From positions 1 to 5,712 of the forward strand of contig CAMLXE010000126.1 of NCBI GenBank assembly GCA_946490455.1: DNA of 5,712 nucleotides. Reading direction: 5' to 3'. Position 1 is the first letter of the stretch, and each line of letters begins with the position of its first letter. The position numbers and the translations under genes are program-made. Below the pieces are notes generated by a model that saw only the letters and a program-made list of their open reading frames with translations, was not told the origin of the DNA and did no database searches. Below are positions 1-5,712 of this stretch, in pieces. This DNA comes from an uncultured Desulfovibrio sp. Lineage in GTDB: Bacteria > Desulfobacterota > Desulfovibrionia > Desulfovibrionales > Desulfovibrionaceae.

Positions 1-660
1 CTTCTGGCGGACTATCTCACCCGTTATGATATGGATGTGGATACGGCTGCCGACGGACATGATGTACTCGAAAAACAGCTCAAACATCATTACCACCTGA
101 TTATTCTGGATATTATGCTTCCCGGTGAGGACGGTCTCAGTCTGTTCAGACGAATACGGACACAGTCCGATGTCCCCGTTATCTTTCTGACGGCTCTGGA
201 CAGTTCCACAGACCGGGTGGTCGGGCTTGAACTTGGAGCGGACGACTACGTGGTCAAGCCCTTTGATCCTCGGGAGCTGCTTGCCAGAATCAGGACCGTC
301 CTCAGAAGAGCCGGCAAGGATCCTGCTGCCAGACAGCGAAACGAGCTGTTGGCCTTTGCCGACTGGAAGCTGGATGTCCGGTCCCGGGAACTGTCGTCCG
401 GTGAGGAACGGATTGCTCTCAGCGATGCGCTGTACAGGCTGCTGCTTGTGTTTCTTGAGGAGCCGTTTGCAGTCCTCAGCAGAGAGTACCTTCTGAACCA
501 GACACAGGGACGTGACGCGGATGTCTTTGACCGCAGTGTGGACATTCAGGTCAGTCGTCTGCGTTCTGTGCTGCATGACACGGGGACACAGAAGCTGATC
601 AGGACGGTCCGGGGCGGCGGATACATGCTGGCAACAGAAGTCAGGCGGATTGCGTCATGA
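1..660 (+). CDS. OmpR-family DNA-binding response regulator (5' end missing)
   Basis: Cytoplasmic transcription regulator activated by phosphorylation from a sensor kinase. The frame is open back to base 1, and the first visible residues (LLADYLTRYDMDV) fit helix 1 of a receiver domain. The ATG at 31 is therefore internal, and the true start lies left of the window. By alignment from memory to OmpR, about 18 residues are missing, including the acidic pair of the phosphorylation pocket. In the 219 visible residues, the phospho-acceptor Asp is residue 37 (LDIMLPGEDG, codon 109-111), the switch Thr is residue 64 (FLTALD) and the conserved Lys is residue 86 (VVKPFDPREL). A winged-helix DNA-binding domain follows from about residue 115 and ends in the typical RTVRGGGYML wing. 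The estimated full length, about 237 residues, is normal for the family. The stop overlaps the start of the downstream kinase gene, its likely partner. Family assignment is secure; target genes are unknown. Confidence 0.96.
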   Translation, partial: LLADYLTRYDMDVDTAADGHDVLEKQLKHHYHLIILDIMLPGEDGLSLFRRIRTQSDVPVIFLTALDSSTDRVVGLELGADDYVVKPFDPRELLARIRTVLRRAGKDPAARQRNELLAFADWKLDVRSRELSSGEERIALSDALYRLLLVFLEEPFAVLSREYLLNQTQGRDADVFDRSVDIQVSRLRSVLHDTGTQKLIRTVRGGGYMLATEVRRIAS

Positions 661-2111
661 GACTTTCCAGCCTGTTTCCACAGACCTTCTGGGGACGGAT
701 GGTTCTGTTCTGCCTGGGCAGTCTGATTTTCTTCAAGCTCATTGTTTCTCCCACGGCCAATCACTGGACCCATGTCATTCTCAATCGCAATTTTGGTTTC
801 AATGAAGTGCGGCTGCTGACGGCTCATGCAGGCATTATGGCAAGTCGTGTCAAGCCGGGCAGAATTGTGGATACGCAGGGACTCCAGGTTGGTGACGAAC
901 GATTCAATATCCAGCTTTCGGGGACCAATCCGCATGTTCCGAACGGAACCTCGAAAATGGCCCGCAAGCTGAAGGAGCAGCTCGAAAAATCCTTTCGGGA
1001 AGAAGGCATTCCCTTTTCCGATTTGACCGTCAACTTTCAGATCATTTCCGGAAATCTGTTCAAATCCGGCAGAACGTTTCAGGAGTCCGGTTCGTACGCC
1101 CGCTCGGAACACTTCCCGCTTATTTCGATTTTCCTGATGCCCACAGATTTTCAGGTGGAAGTGGCCTATTGTCGGCCTGACGGAGTGTGGATACGTTTTT
1201 CTCATACCCTGAACGTCATTTCACAGGATATGTTCTGGATTCAGATAGCCTGCGCCGTGCTGGAACTGGTTTTTGTGGCTGCGTGTCTGGTACTTTTTCT
1301 GTTCTGGCTGTTACGCCCACTGCGTGATCTTATTCTGGCCGCGGAAACCTTCGGGAAAAACAGGGAGGTCGCTCCGCTCAGAACTGATGTGGGCCCTTCT
1401 GAAGTCAGAGAAGCGGCAGCGGCATTCAACCATATGCGGCAGAGCATCTGTCATACGCTTGATGAACGGGAGCGGATTATTACCGCCATGTCCCATGATC
1501 TGCGGACACCGCTTACCCGTATCCGTCTGCGCCTTGAGCAGGTGGAGCAGGCTCCTTTGCGGGAAAAGCTGTGTCGGGATGTGGATACGCTGCGTGATAC
1601 GCTGAATGGTACCCTCGAGCTGCTGCGCAGCATGCGCAAGCCGGAAGAAGGCGTTCCACCGCTCAAGGTCATGCCTTTCCTGAAGACGCTTGTGGAAAAT
1701 CATCAGGACGTGGGACAGGATGTCACGCTGTTTGGCGGTACAGAAGCTTCGGTGGCCTCGGATATCCGACGGTTCGGCAGCTGTGTGGAAAATCTTGTGG
1801 AGAATGCCCTTCGCTATGGAGGAGCCACGTCCGTTCATGTGTGTGATGATGGCACATGGGTCTATATTGATGTGCGGGACAATGGGCCGGGAATCCCTGA
1901 AGACAGCATCGAACAGGTCTTTGAGCCGTTTGTCCGGCTGGAGCGTTCACGCAATCCCGAAACCGGAGGTCATGGACTTGGGCTGTCCATTGCCAAATAT
2001 ACGGCCTGTCAGAGCGGAGGTGAACTCATACTGAGCAATCTGCCGGGGGGAGGTCTTTCGGCACGGCTTATTTTCCCCATATGTCATGATGAGCAGCCTG
2101 CCTGCCGCTGA
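657..2111 (+). CDS. EnvZ-like membrane sensor histidine kinase
   Basis: Inner-membrane sensor that autophosphorylates on His and passes the phosphate to the response regulator encoded just upstream. The 484 residues read in order: membrane segment at about 12-31; periplasmic sensor region at about 32-191, of no family I recognise; second membrane segment at about 193-219; HAMP linker from about 219 to 268 (LLRPLRDL); and the dimerisation/phosphotransfer helix with AMSHDLRTPLTRIRLRLE, where His280 is the phosphate acceptor. The ATPase domain follows with N-box Asn383 (NLVENALRYGG), G1 box DNGPGIP (408-414), F-box FEPFVRLERS and G2 box GGHGLGLSI (437-445). All catalytic motifs look intact. The HDLRTPLTR form of the His motif is typical of the EnvZ group in proteobacteria. 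The start at 657 overlaps the regulator stop as ATGA, implying translational coupling; only a weak AGGCGG lies upstream. The stimulus is unknown. Confidence 0.96.
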   Translation: MRLSSLFPQTFWGRMVLFCLGSLIFFKLIVSPTANHWTHVILNRNFGFNEVRLLTAHAGIMASRVKPGRIVDTQGLQVGDERFNIQLSGTNPHVPNGTSKMARKLKEQLEKSFREEGIPFSDLTVNFQIISGNLFKSGRTFQESGSYARSEHFPLISIFLMPTDFQVEVAYCRPDGVWIRFSHTLNVISQDMFWIQIACAVLELVFVAACLVLFLFWLLRPLRDLILAAETFGKNREVAPLRTDVGPSEVREAAAAFNHMRQSICHTLDERERIITAMSHDLRTPLTRIRLRLEQVEQAPLREKLCRDVDTLRDTLNGTLELLRSMRKPEEGVPPLKVMPFLKTLVENHQDVGQDVTLFGGTEASVASDIRRFGSCVENLVENALRYGGATSVHVCDDGTWVYIDVRDNGPGIPEDSIEQVFEPFVRLERSRNPETGGHGLGLSIAKYTACQSGGELILSNLPGGGLSARLIFPICHDEQPACR

Positions 2112-2162
2112 ATGGCGCTGAACAGAACCCGCGGCGGAGTCTGGCAGGCGAGAGCCGAAACA

Positions 2163-2207
2163 ATACCGCCAGCTGTTTCGGGAAGAAGCGGCTGGCGGTA
2201 TCCTTTT
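2163..2207. terminator. Hairpin terminator between convergent operons, probably bidirectional
   Basis: Bases 2163-2173 (ATACCGCCAGC) pair perfectly with 2191-2201 (GCTGGCGGTAT). The stem continues inward by six more pairs, 2174-2179 with 2185-2190, two of them G-U, leaving a five-base loop GGGAA at 2180-2184. The total is a 17-bp stem. On the + strand it is followed by CCTTTTGCC and on the - strand by TGTTTCGG, so the T-tracts are short on both sides. It lies 51 nt after the kinase stop and 92 nt beyond the outer-membrane protein stop, as expected for a shared terminator of facing operons. The hairpin is seen directly; the terminator role is inferred from its position. Confidence 0.8.
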
Positions 2208-2233
2208 GCCGTAAGGAGCAGCGCAGGACATTC

Positions 2234-2263
2234 AGGAAAGGAGAGAAGACGGAGAGGAGGGAA
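2234..2263 (-). other. Pyrimidine-rich tract in the leftward transcript, possible Rho-loading region
   Basis: Twenty-nine of these 30 bases are purines on the + strand, the exception being C2250. The leftward efflux mRNA therefore carries a C/U-rich, almost G-free stretch starting 30 nt after its last stop codon. Rho factor prefers C-rich, G-poor, unstructured RNA, and the next element downstream is a hairpin with a weak U-tract. A role in termination or mRNA 3'-end processing is only inferred. The tract could equally be neutral sequence bias. Confidence 0.3.
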
Positions 2264-2293
2264 CCGTCTCCAGCAGAGACTCGTTCCAGAATA

Positions 2294-3652
2294 TCAATGC
2301 GTTTCTCTGGGTTCGTAACGGCCGCCCATGGCCTTGTATATCCGATTTTCGTACTGAATGGTCGTGTACTTGGCTTCCAGCGCCGAGAGCATGGAGGTGT
2401 CGGCCGTATTCAGGGCATCAAGATAATCCTTGAGTTCCGAAGCTCCCAGCATATAGCGAATCTGATAGTATTCGCCGATCCGGACATCCTTTTCATGCTT
2501 GGCCAGCGTGTGTTCCAGAATCTGTCTGGACTTTTGGTAGGCATAATAGGCGGCATCCACCTCGTTCAGGGCCGTGGTCACGCTTTCCGTGAAATTCAGC
2601 TTGGCCTCTTCAAAGTCGGCTTCCGACAGCTTGATGTTCCAGCGGATGGTATTCCACTGCAGGAAGGGGAAATTGATTTTCACGGTTCCGGCAAGAAAGG
2701 GCACATCAAAGAGCGCTGAACTGCTCGTGGATGAGGCGCTGAGCGTGGATCCGACGGTAATGCTCGGGTACCAGCTTGCCCTTTCGGACTGGAGATTTTT
2801 GAAGGCTCCCTGCAGTCGGGCTTCGGATGCCTGAATGTCCGGGCGGGCAGCAAGCGCCGCAACAGGAACGTCAAGATCAACTTCTGCCGTTCTGGTTGTC
2901 AGGAGGTCTCCCGACGTCAGCGAAAACGGATCGGAAGGACGCAGGGCAAGCAGATCGCGCAGGGTCTGCTCCGCCTGTCTGTAGCGGGTCTGCAGATCGG
3001 CCAGGCTGGTTTTGGCCGCAAGGAGTGACTGTTCGGCCTGAAGCGGTTCCACCGAATCCGCCTTGCCCAGTTCGTAGCGTGCCTGAGTGAGTTCAAGGAG
3101 CTTTGCATATCGCTGGACGCTTTCCTCCGTAACACGGATGGACTGTCCAAGATAGCGGAGGCTGAAATAGGTATCCACGACATTGTTGACCAGCGCAAGA
3201 CGGGCGCTTTCCCGGTCCAGAATGGTAGCCTTGTATTCCCATTCCTGTGCGCTGGCGGCATTGCGCAGGCGCTGCCATAAGTCAATTTCGTAGCTGACGC
3301 CAAATTCGGAGAGATAATTTCGACTGGAGGCTCCGCTGTCGAGAGCCTTGGTCGAGTCTGCGCCCATGTCGGCAGAAAACGAGGGTACAAGATCGGCAGA
3401 GAGCAGACGTGCCTGATACAGAGCCCGATTGATGGCGATGGCGCTGCGGATATAGTCCGTATTGCGTTCAAGCGCCATGGCAACGAGCTGATCAAGTTCC
3501 TTGTCTTCGTATCTTCCCCACCATGCCGGATTCAGGCTGTAGCGGGAGGCAACGGTTTCGACGGGGACCAGGTCAGCCGTAAACGAATCCACAGGATAGT
3601 TGGCACATCCGCCGAGGAAAAGAAGCAGGGTAGCGGTGAGCAGAAGTTTCAT
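2294..3652 (-). CDS. TolC/NodT-type outer-membrane efflux lipoprotein
   Basis: Outer-membrane channel subunit of a tripartite pump: it should form a trimeric barrel with a long periplasmic tunnel that docks on the MacA-like adaptor. The 452 residues begin with a lipoprotein signal peptide (hydrophobic core, lipobox LGGC, acylated Cys16, Ala at +2, consistent with sorting to the outer membrane). Family marks include WWGRYEDKELDQLV (44-57), YEIDLWQRLR (121-130), the long helical stretch with ARYELGKADSVEPLQAEQSL (191-210), AARPDIQASEARLQGA (268-283), and YKAMGGRYEP near the C-terminus. These internally repeated halves are typical of OprM/CusC/NodT proteins; the length is near the usual 460-480. 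It lacks the common VGPDY motif after the lipid-anchored Cys. The start has a good ribosome site and lies 3 nt after the macB stop, so it is the last gene of the efflux operon. Confidence 0.94.
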   Translation of the reverse strand: MKLLLTATLLLFLGGCANYPVDSFTADLVPVETVASRYSLNPAWWGRYEDKELDQLVAMALERNTDYIRSAIAINRALYQARLLSADLVPSFSADMGADSTKALDSGASSRNYLSEFGVSYEIDLWQRLRNAASAQEWEYKATILDRESARLALVNNVVDTYFSLRYLGQSIRVTEESVQRYAKLLELTQARYELGKADSVEPLQAEQSLLAAKTSLADLQTRYRQAEQTLRDLLALRPSDPFSLTSGDLLTTRTAEVDLDVPVAALAARPDIQASEARLQGAFKNLQSERASWYPSITVGSTLSASSTSSSALFDVPFLAGTVKINFPFLQWNTIRWNIKLSEADFEEAKLNFTESVTTALNEVDAAYYAYQKSRQILEHTLAKHEKDVRIGEYYQIRYMLGASELKDYLDALNTADTSMLSALEAKYTTIQYENRIYKAMGGRYEPRETH

Positions 3653-3655
3653 GGC

Positions 3656-5596
3656 TTAATCCCTTGAAAGAGCGTCGATGGGGTTGAGGCGCGATGCATT
3701 GCGTGCGGGCATGAAGCCAAAGATGATTCCGATGGCCGAAGAACAGACAAGGGCCAGCAGCATGGATCCGACAGAGTAGGACATGGCAAAGTCGGTGACG
3801 AAAAGACTGAAGACCACGCCGATACCCTGAGAAATGGCAATGCCGAGAAGACCGCCAATGATGCAGATGAGAACGGCTTCAATAAGAAACTGCTCCATGA
3901 TGTTGCTCTGCTTGGCTCCAATGGCCATGCGAACACCGATTTCCCGCGTCCGTTCGGTAACCGAGACAAGCATGATGTTCATGACCCCGATGCCGCCGAC
4001 AACCAGAGAGATGAGCGCAATGCCGGAGATGAGCAGGGTCATTGTGCCCGTAGTGCTTTCGATGGTTTTCTTGATGCTGTCCGTGTTGACGGTAAAGAAG
4101 TCGGTTGTGCCATGCCGGGCTGTCAGAAGCGCCGTGAGGTTCTTTTCGGCCATGAGTGGCATGACATTGTCCTTGACCTTGACGATTACGGAAGAAATAT
4201 ATCGTTTCCCCGATATCTTGTTCATGACGGTGGTATAGGGCGTCCACAGGTTCAGTGTATCTGTGGGACCAAAGACACTATCCTGCTTTTCGGCTACGCC
4301 GATGATTTCGAGAGGCTGTCTGTTGAAAAGCAGAATCTGTCCCACAGGATTGCCCCCCTGAGGGAAGAGTTCTTTCATTGTATTGTCGTCAATGACCACA
4401 TAGGAGGCGTTTCGTCGAACGTCGTCCGCGTCGAAAAAGCGCCCCATGGCGGGTTTCAGTCCCTTGACGTCAAAATACTGTTCGCCCACGCCATTGATCT
4501 GGGCCGAGATCGAAATGTTCCGATAGACAAGCGTCCCTGATGCCGTTGAACTGGGCGTTGCACTGGAAATGTAGCTCTGTCTGGAGAGAATGTCCGAGTC
4601 GGCCACGGTGAGCGTCTTGACGCGTTCCGAGCGCATGTCGCCAAAGCCGCTGCCTGGATAGACCGTGATGGTATTGGTCCCCATGGAGCTGATATTGGAG
4701 ATGATCTTTTCCTGTGAGCCGCGCCCCAGCGCTACGACCGAAACAACGGACGCAATGCCGATAATGATGCCGAGCATGGTCAGGATGGAGCGCATCTTGT
4801 GGGCAAGAATGGCCTGTACGGACATCTTGAAGGCTTCCACAAACTGATCCTTTCGGAACAGCCAGGAATTGCGATCCGAGGAGAGAACCTGAGGTTCCTC
4901 GGAAGCATGCAGAGGCTTGCGGCGTTCGTCGGCAATGATCTCGCCATCCTTGATTTCGATGATCCGGCTGGCGTATGCGGCAATGTTCTTGTCGTGGGTG
5001 ACCACGATGATCGTATGTCCACGGCGATTCAGATCCGTCAGGATTTCCATGACGGTTTCACCGCTTTTGGAATCAAGAGCGCCGGTAGGTTCGTCGGCAA
5101 GAATGATATCACCGCCATTCATGAGGGCTCTTGCGATACTGACACGCTGCTGCTGACCTCCCGAAAGTTCATTGGGGCGGTTTGCAAGACGTTCACCAAG
5201 ACCAAGATCTTCAAGAAGTCTGCGGGCTCTGGCCGTACGCTCCCTGTAGGCGGCTCCGGTATAGACGGCAGGCAGCGCCACATTCTCTACGGCCGACAGC
5301 GAGGAGAGAAGATTGTACCGCTGGAAGATAAAGCCGATATGGCGGCCGCGCAGATTGGCGAGGGCGTTTGGCGCCAGTTCGTTGATATCCACGCCGTTGA
5401 TGCGGCAGGATCCGGAGGAGGGCGTATCCAGACAGCCGATGATGTTCATGAGCGTTGACTTGCCGGAGCCGGACTGGCCGATGATGGCCACAAAGTCTCC
5501 CCGCTCGACAGAGAAGGTAACGTCGCGGAGAACATGGACGCGGTTCTGGCCGCTGCCGTAATACTTGTTGATGGCCGTAGCTTCGATGATGTTCAT
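3656..5596 (-). CDS. macB: MacB-type ABC exporter, fused ATPase and permease
   Basis: Inner-membrane ATP-driven subunit of a MacAB-type pump, which works by mechanotransmission: it moves substrate from the periplasm through the adaptor and outer-membrane duct. The 646 residues match the usual length (about 648 in E. coli). The N-terminal ATPase shows Walker A GQSGSGKST (40-48), Q-loop Gln92 in FQRYNLL, signature LSGGQQQR (144-151), Walker B IILADEPTGALD (164-175) and H-loop His201. The permease follows: membrane segment 1 at about 271-290 (ILTMLGIIIGIASVVSVVAL), a large periplasmic domain at about 295-515, then three C-terminal segments at about 519-546, 570-600 and 608-631. The stretch VVGGIGVMNIMLVSVTERTREIG is a MacB hallmark, and the C-terminus ARNASRLNPIDALSRD fits too. 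The ATG overlaps the stop of the adaptor gene by 4 nt and has only a weak ribosome site, suggesting coupled translation. No defect is visible. The substrate is not determinable. Confidence 0.96.
   Translation of the reverse strand: MNIIEATAINKYYGSGQNRVHVLRDVTFSVERGDFVAIIGQSGSGKSTLMNIIGCLDTPSSGSCRINGVDINELAPNALANLRGRHIGFIFQRYNLLSSLSAVENVALPAVYTGAAYRERTARARRLLEDLGLGERLANRPNELSGGQQQRVSIARALMNGGDIILADEPTGALDSKSGETVMEILTDLNRRGHTIIVVTHDKNIAAYASRIIEIKDGEIIADERRKPLHASEEPQVLSSDRNSWLFRKDQFVEAFKMSVQAILAHKMRSILTMLGIIIGIASVVSVVALGRGSQEKIISNISSMGTNTITVYPGSGFGDMRSERVKTLTVADSDILSRQSYISSATPSSTASGTLVYRNISISAQINGVGEQYFDVKGLKPAMGRFFDADDVRRNASYVVIDDNTMKELFPQGGNPVGQILLFNRQPLEIIGVAEKQDSVFGPTDTLNLWTPYTTVMNKISGKRYISSVIVKVKDNVMPLMAEKNLTALLTARHGTTDFFTVNTDSIKKTIESTTGTMTLLISGIALISLVVGGIGVMNIMLVSVTERTREIGVRMAIGAKQSNIMEQFLIEAVLICIIGGLLGIAISQGIGVVFSLFVTDFAMSYSVGSMLLALVCSSAIGIIFGFMPARNASRLNPIDALSRD
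3660..3665 (-). promoter_or_regulatory. Ribosome binding site of the outer-membrane lipoprotein gene
   Basis: The - strand reads AAGGGA, seven bases before the ATG at 3652. It lies inside the last codons of macB. Its spacing and the lipobox that follows support the chosen start, and its position suggests that ribosomes finishing macB help to start this gene. Confidence 0.65.
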
Positions 5597-5712
5597 AGAC
5601 GTGGTCCCGGGCCTCGCCGCTTCTGGGTCTCGGCGACTATTTCCTGCTGTGAGAGCTGGGCCGTAATGACGGATTCGCCGCCCTTGAGTCCAGAGTGAAT
5701 CTGAGTATGGAT
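5593..5712 (-). CDS. macA: MacA-like periplasmic adaptor, C-terminal end only
   Basis: Reading leftward from the right edge, an open frame encodes 39 residues (beginning IHTQIHSGLKGGESVITAQL) and stops with TGA at 5593-5595. The SGLKGGESVIT stretch resembles the last strand of the membrane-proximal domain of HlyD/MacA adaptors, where a 'GL..G..VV' pattern is usual. The stop overlaps the macB start as ATGA. Adaptors of this family are anchored in the inner membrane, span the periplasm as hexamers, and stimulate MacB ATPase activity. The start, hairpin and lipoyl domains lie outside the window. The tail after the last strand is basic and proline/glycine-containing (QKRRGPGPRL). Assignment rests on a short match plus the operon order, which is the standard macA-macB order. 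A related HlyD-type adaptor cannot be separated from MacA proper on this fragment. Confidence 0.85.
   Translation of the reverse strand: MHTQIHSGLKGGESVITAQLSQQEIVAETQKRRGPGPRL

Larger units (their letters stand above)
2112..2293. other. Intergenic gap between convergent operons
   Basis: These 182 bases separate the kinase stop from the outer-membrane protein stop. They contain the hairpin at 2163-2201 and the purine tract at 2234-2263. A weak 6-bp inverted repeat is also present (AGACGG 2247-2252 with CCGTCT 2264-2269), without a T-tract. I see no convincing gene, tRNA or promoter here. Confidence 0.7.

Noticed and set aside
31..33. ATG at 31 as the start of the response regulator
   Set aside because: The same frame is open to base 1, and the residues before it match receiver helix 1. 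Starting at 31 would remove the first strand and part of the first helix of the domain.
546..1205. 219-codon open frame antisense to the kinase sensor region
   Set aside because: The opposite strand encodes a clear histidine kinase with intact motifs. The antisense product has no recognisable motif or good ribosome site, so it is a by-product of codon bias.
2247..2269. Second small hairpin (AGACGG with CCGTCT) as a terminator
   Set aside because: Only six base pairs with an 11-base loop and no T-tract on either strand. The bases fall within a skewed purine tract where such pairing can occur by chance.
2112..2318. Open frame of 68 codons starting directly after the kinase stop
   Set aside because: It runs through the terminator hairpin and the purine tract and ends inside the opposing outer-membrane gene. 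Its product is Arg/Gly-rich with no recognisable domain. It touches the kinase stop (TGAATG), but it has no other support.
2917..3495. 192-codon open frame on the - strand in another frame inside the outer-membrane gene
   Set aside because: The overlapping frame encodes a complete lipoprotein with lipobox and family motifs. This one shows low-complexity Pro/Ser/Arg content typical of an out-of-frame reading.
4799..5458. 219-codon open frame antisense to the MacB ATPase domain
   Set aside because: It covers the Walker A, signature and Walker B coding region of macB, whose constraint explains the lack of stops. The product resembles no known protein.
1..5712. Mobile elements, CRISPR arrays, tRNA or rRNA genes, toxin-antitoxin or phage-defence genes
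   Set aside because: I saw no transposase, terminal repeats, regularly spaced repeats or RNA gene signatures. Nearly all of the window is explained by two ordinary operons.

Overview
The window looks like chromosomal DNA from a Gram-negative bacterium, probably a proteobacterium. Three things support this: an EnvZ/OmpR-type two-component pair, a MacB-type ABC exporter with its periplasmic adaptor, and a lipoprotein outer-membrane factor, which only makes sense in a cell with two membranes. Base composition by eye is moderately GC-rich and even across the window, with no obvious island. I cannot name the genus.

Left half, + strand (1-2111): the 3' part of an OmpR-family response regulator gene, cut off by the left edge, overlaps by 4 nt (ATGA) a complete EnvZ-like membrane histidine kinase gene. 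The pair is one co-transcribed signalling unit whose promoter lies left of the window.

Middle (2112-2293): a 182-nt gap between convergent operons with no convincing gene. It holds a strong 17-bp hairpin at 2163-2201 that probably terminates transcription from both sides. It also holds a one-sided purine tract at 2234-2263, which is read as a C/U-rich stretch in the leftward transcript.

Right half, - strand (5712 down to 2294): a tripartite efflux operon in the order macA-like adaptor (only its last 39 codons are inside the window), macB, then a NodT/OprM-type outer-membrane lipoprotein. The adaptor and macB overlap by 4 nt, and macB and the outer-membrane gene are separated by 3 nt, so the genes are tightly coupled. 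Together the products would span both membranes: MacB uses ATP to drive the pump, MacA bridges the periplasm, and the lipoprotein forms the outer-membrane duct. The substrate cannot be read from the sequence; relatives export macrolides, toxins, lipopeptides or siderophores.

The two operons face each other, so neither promoter is in view. Control of the pump by the two-component system is plausible from proximity only. I found no mobile element, CRISPR array, tRNA, rRNA or clearly new system.
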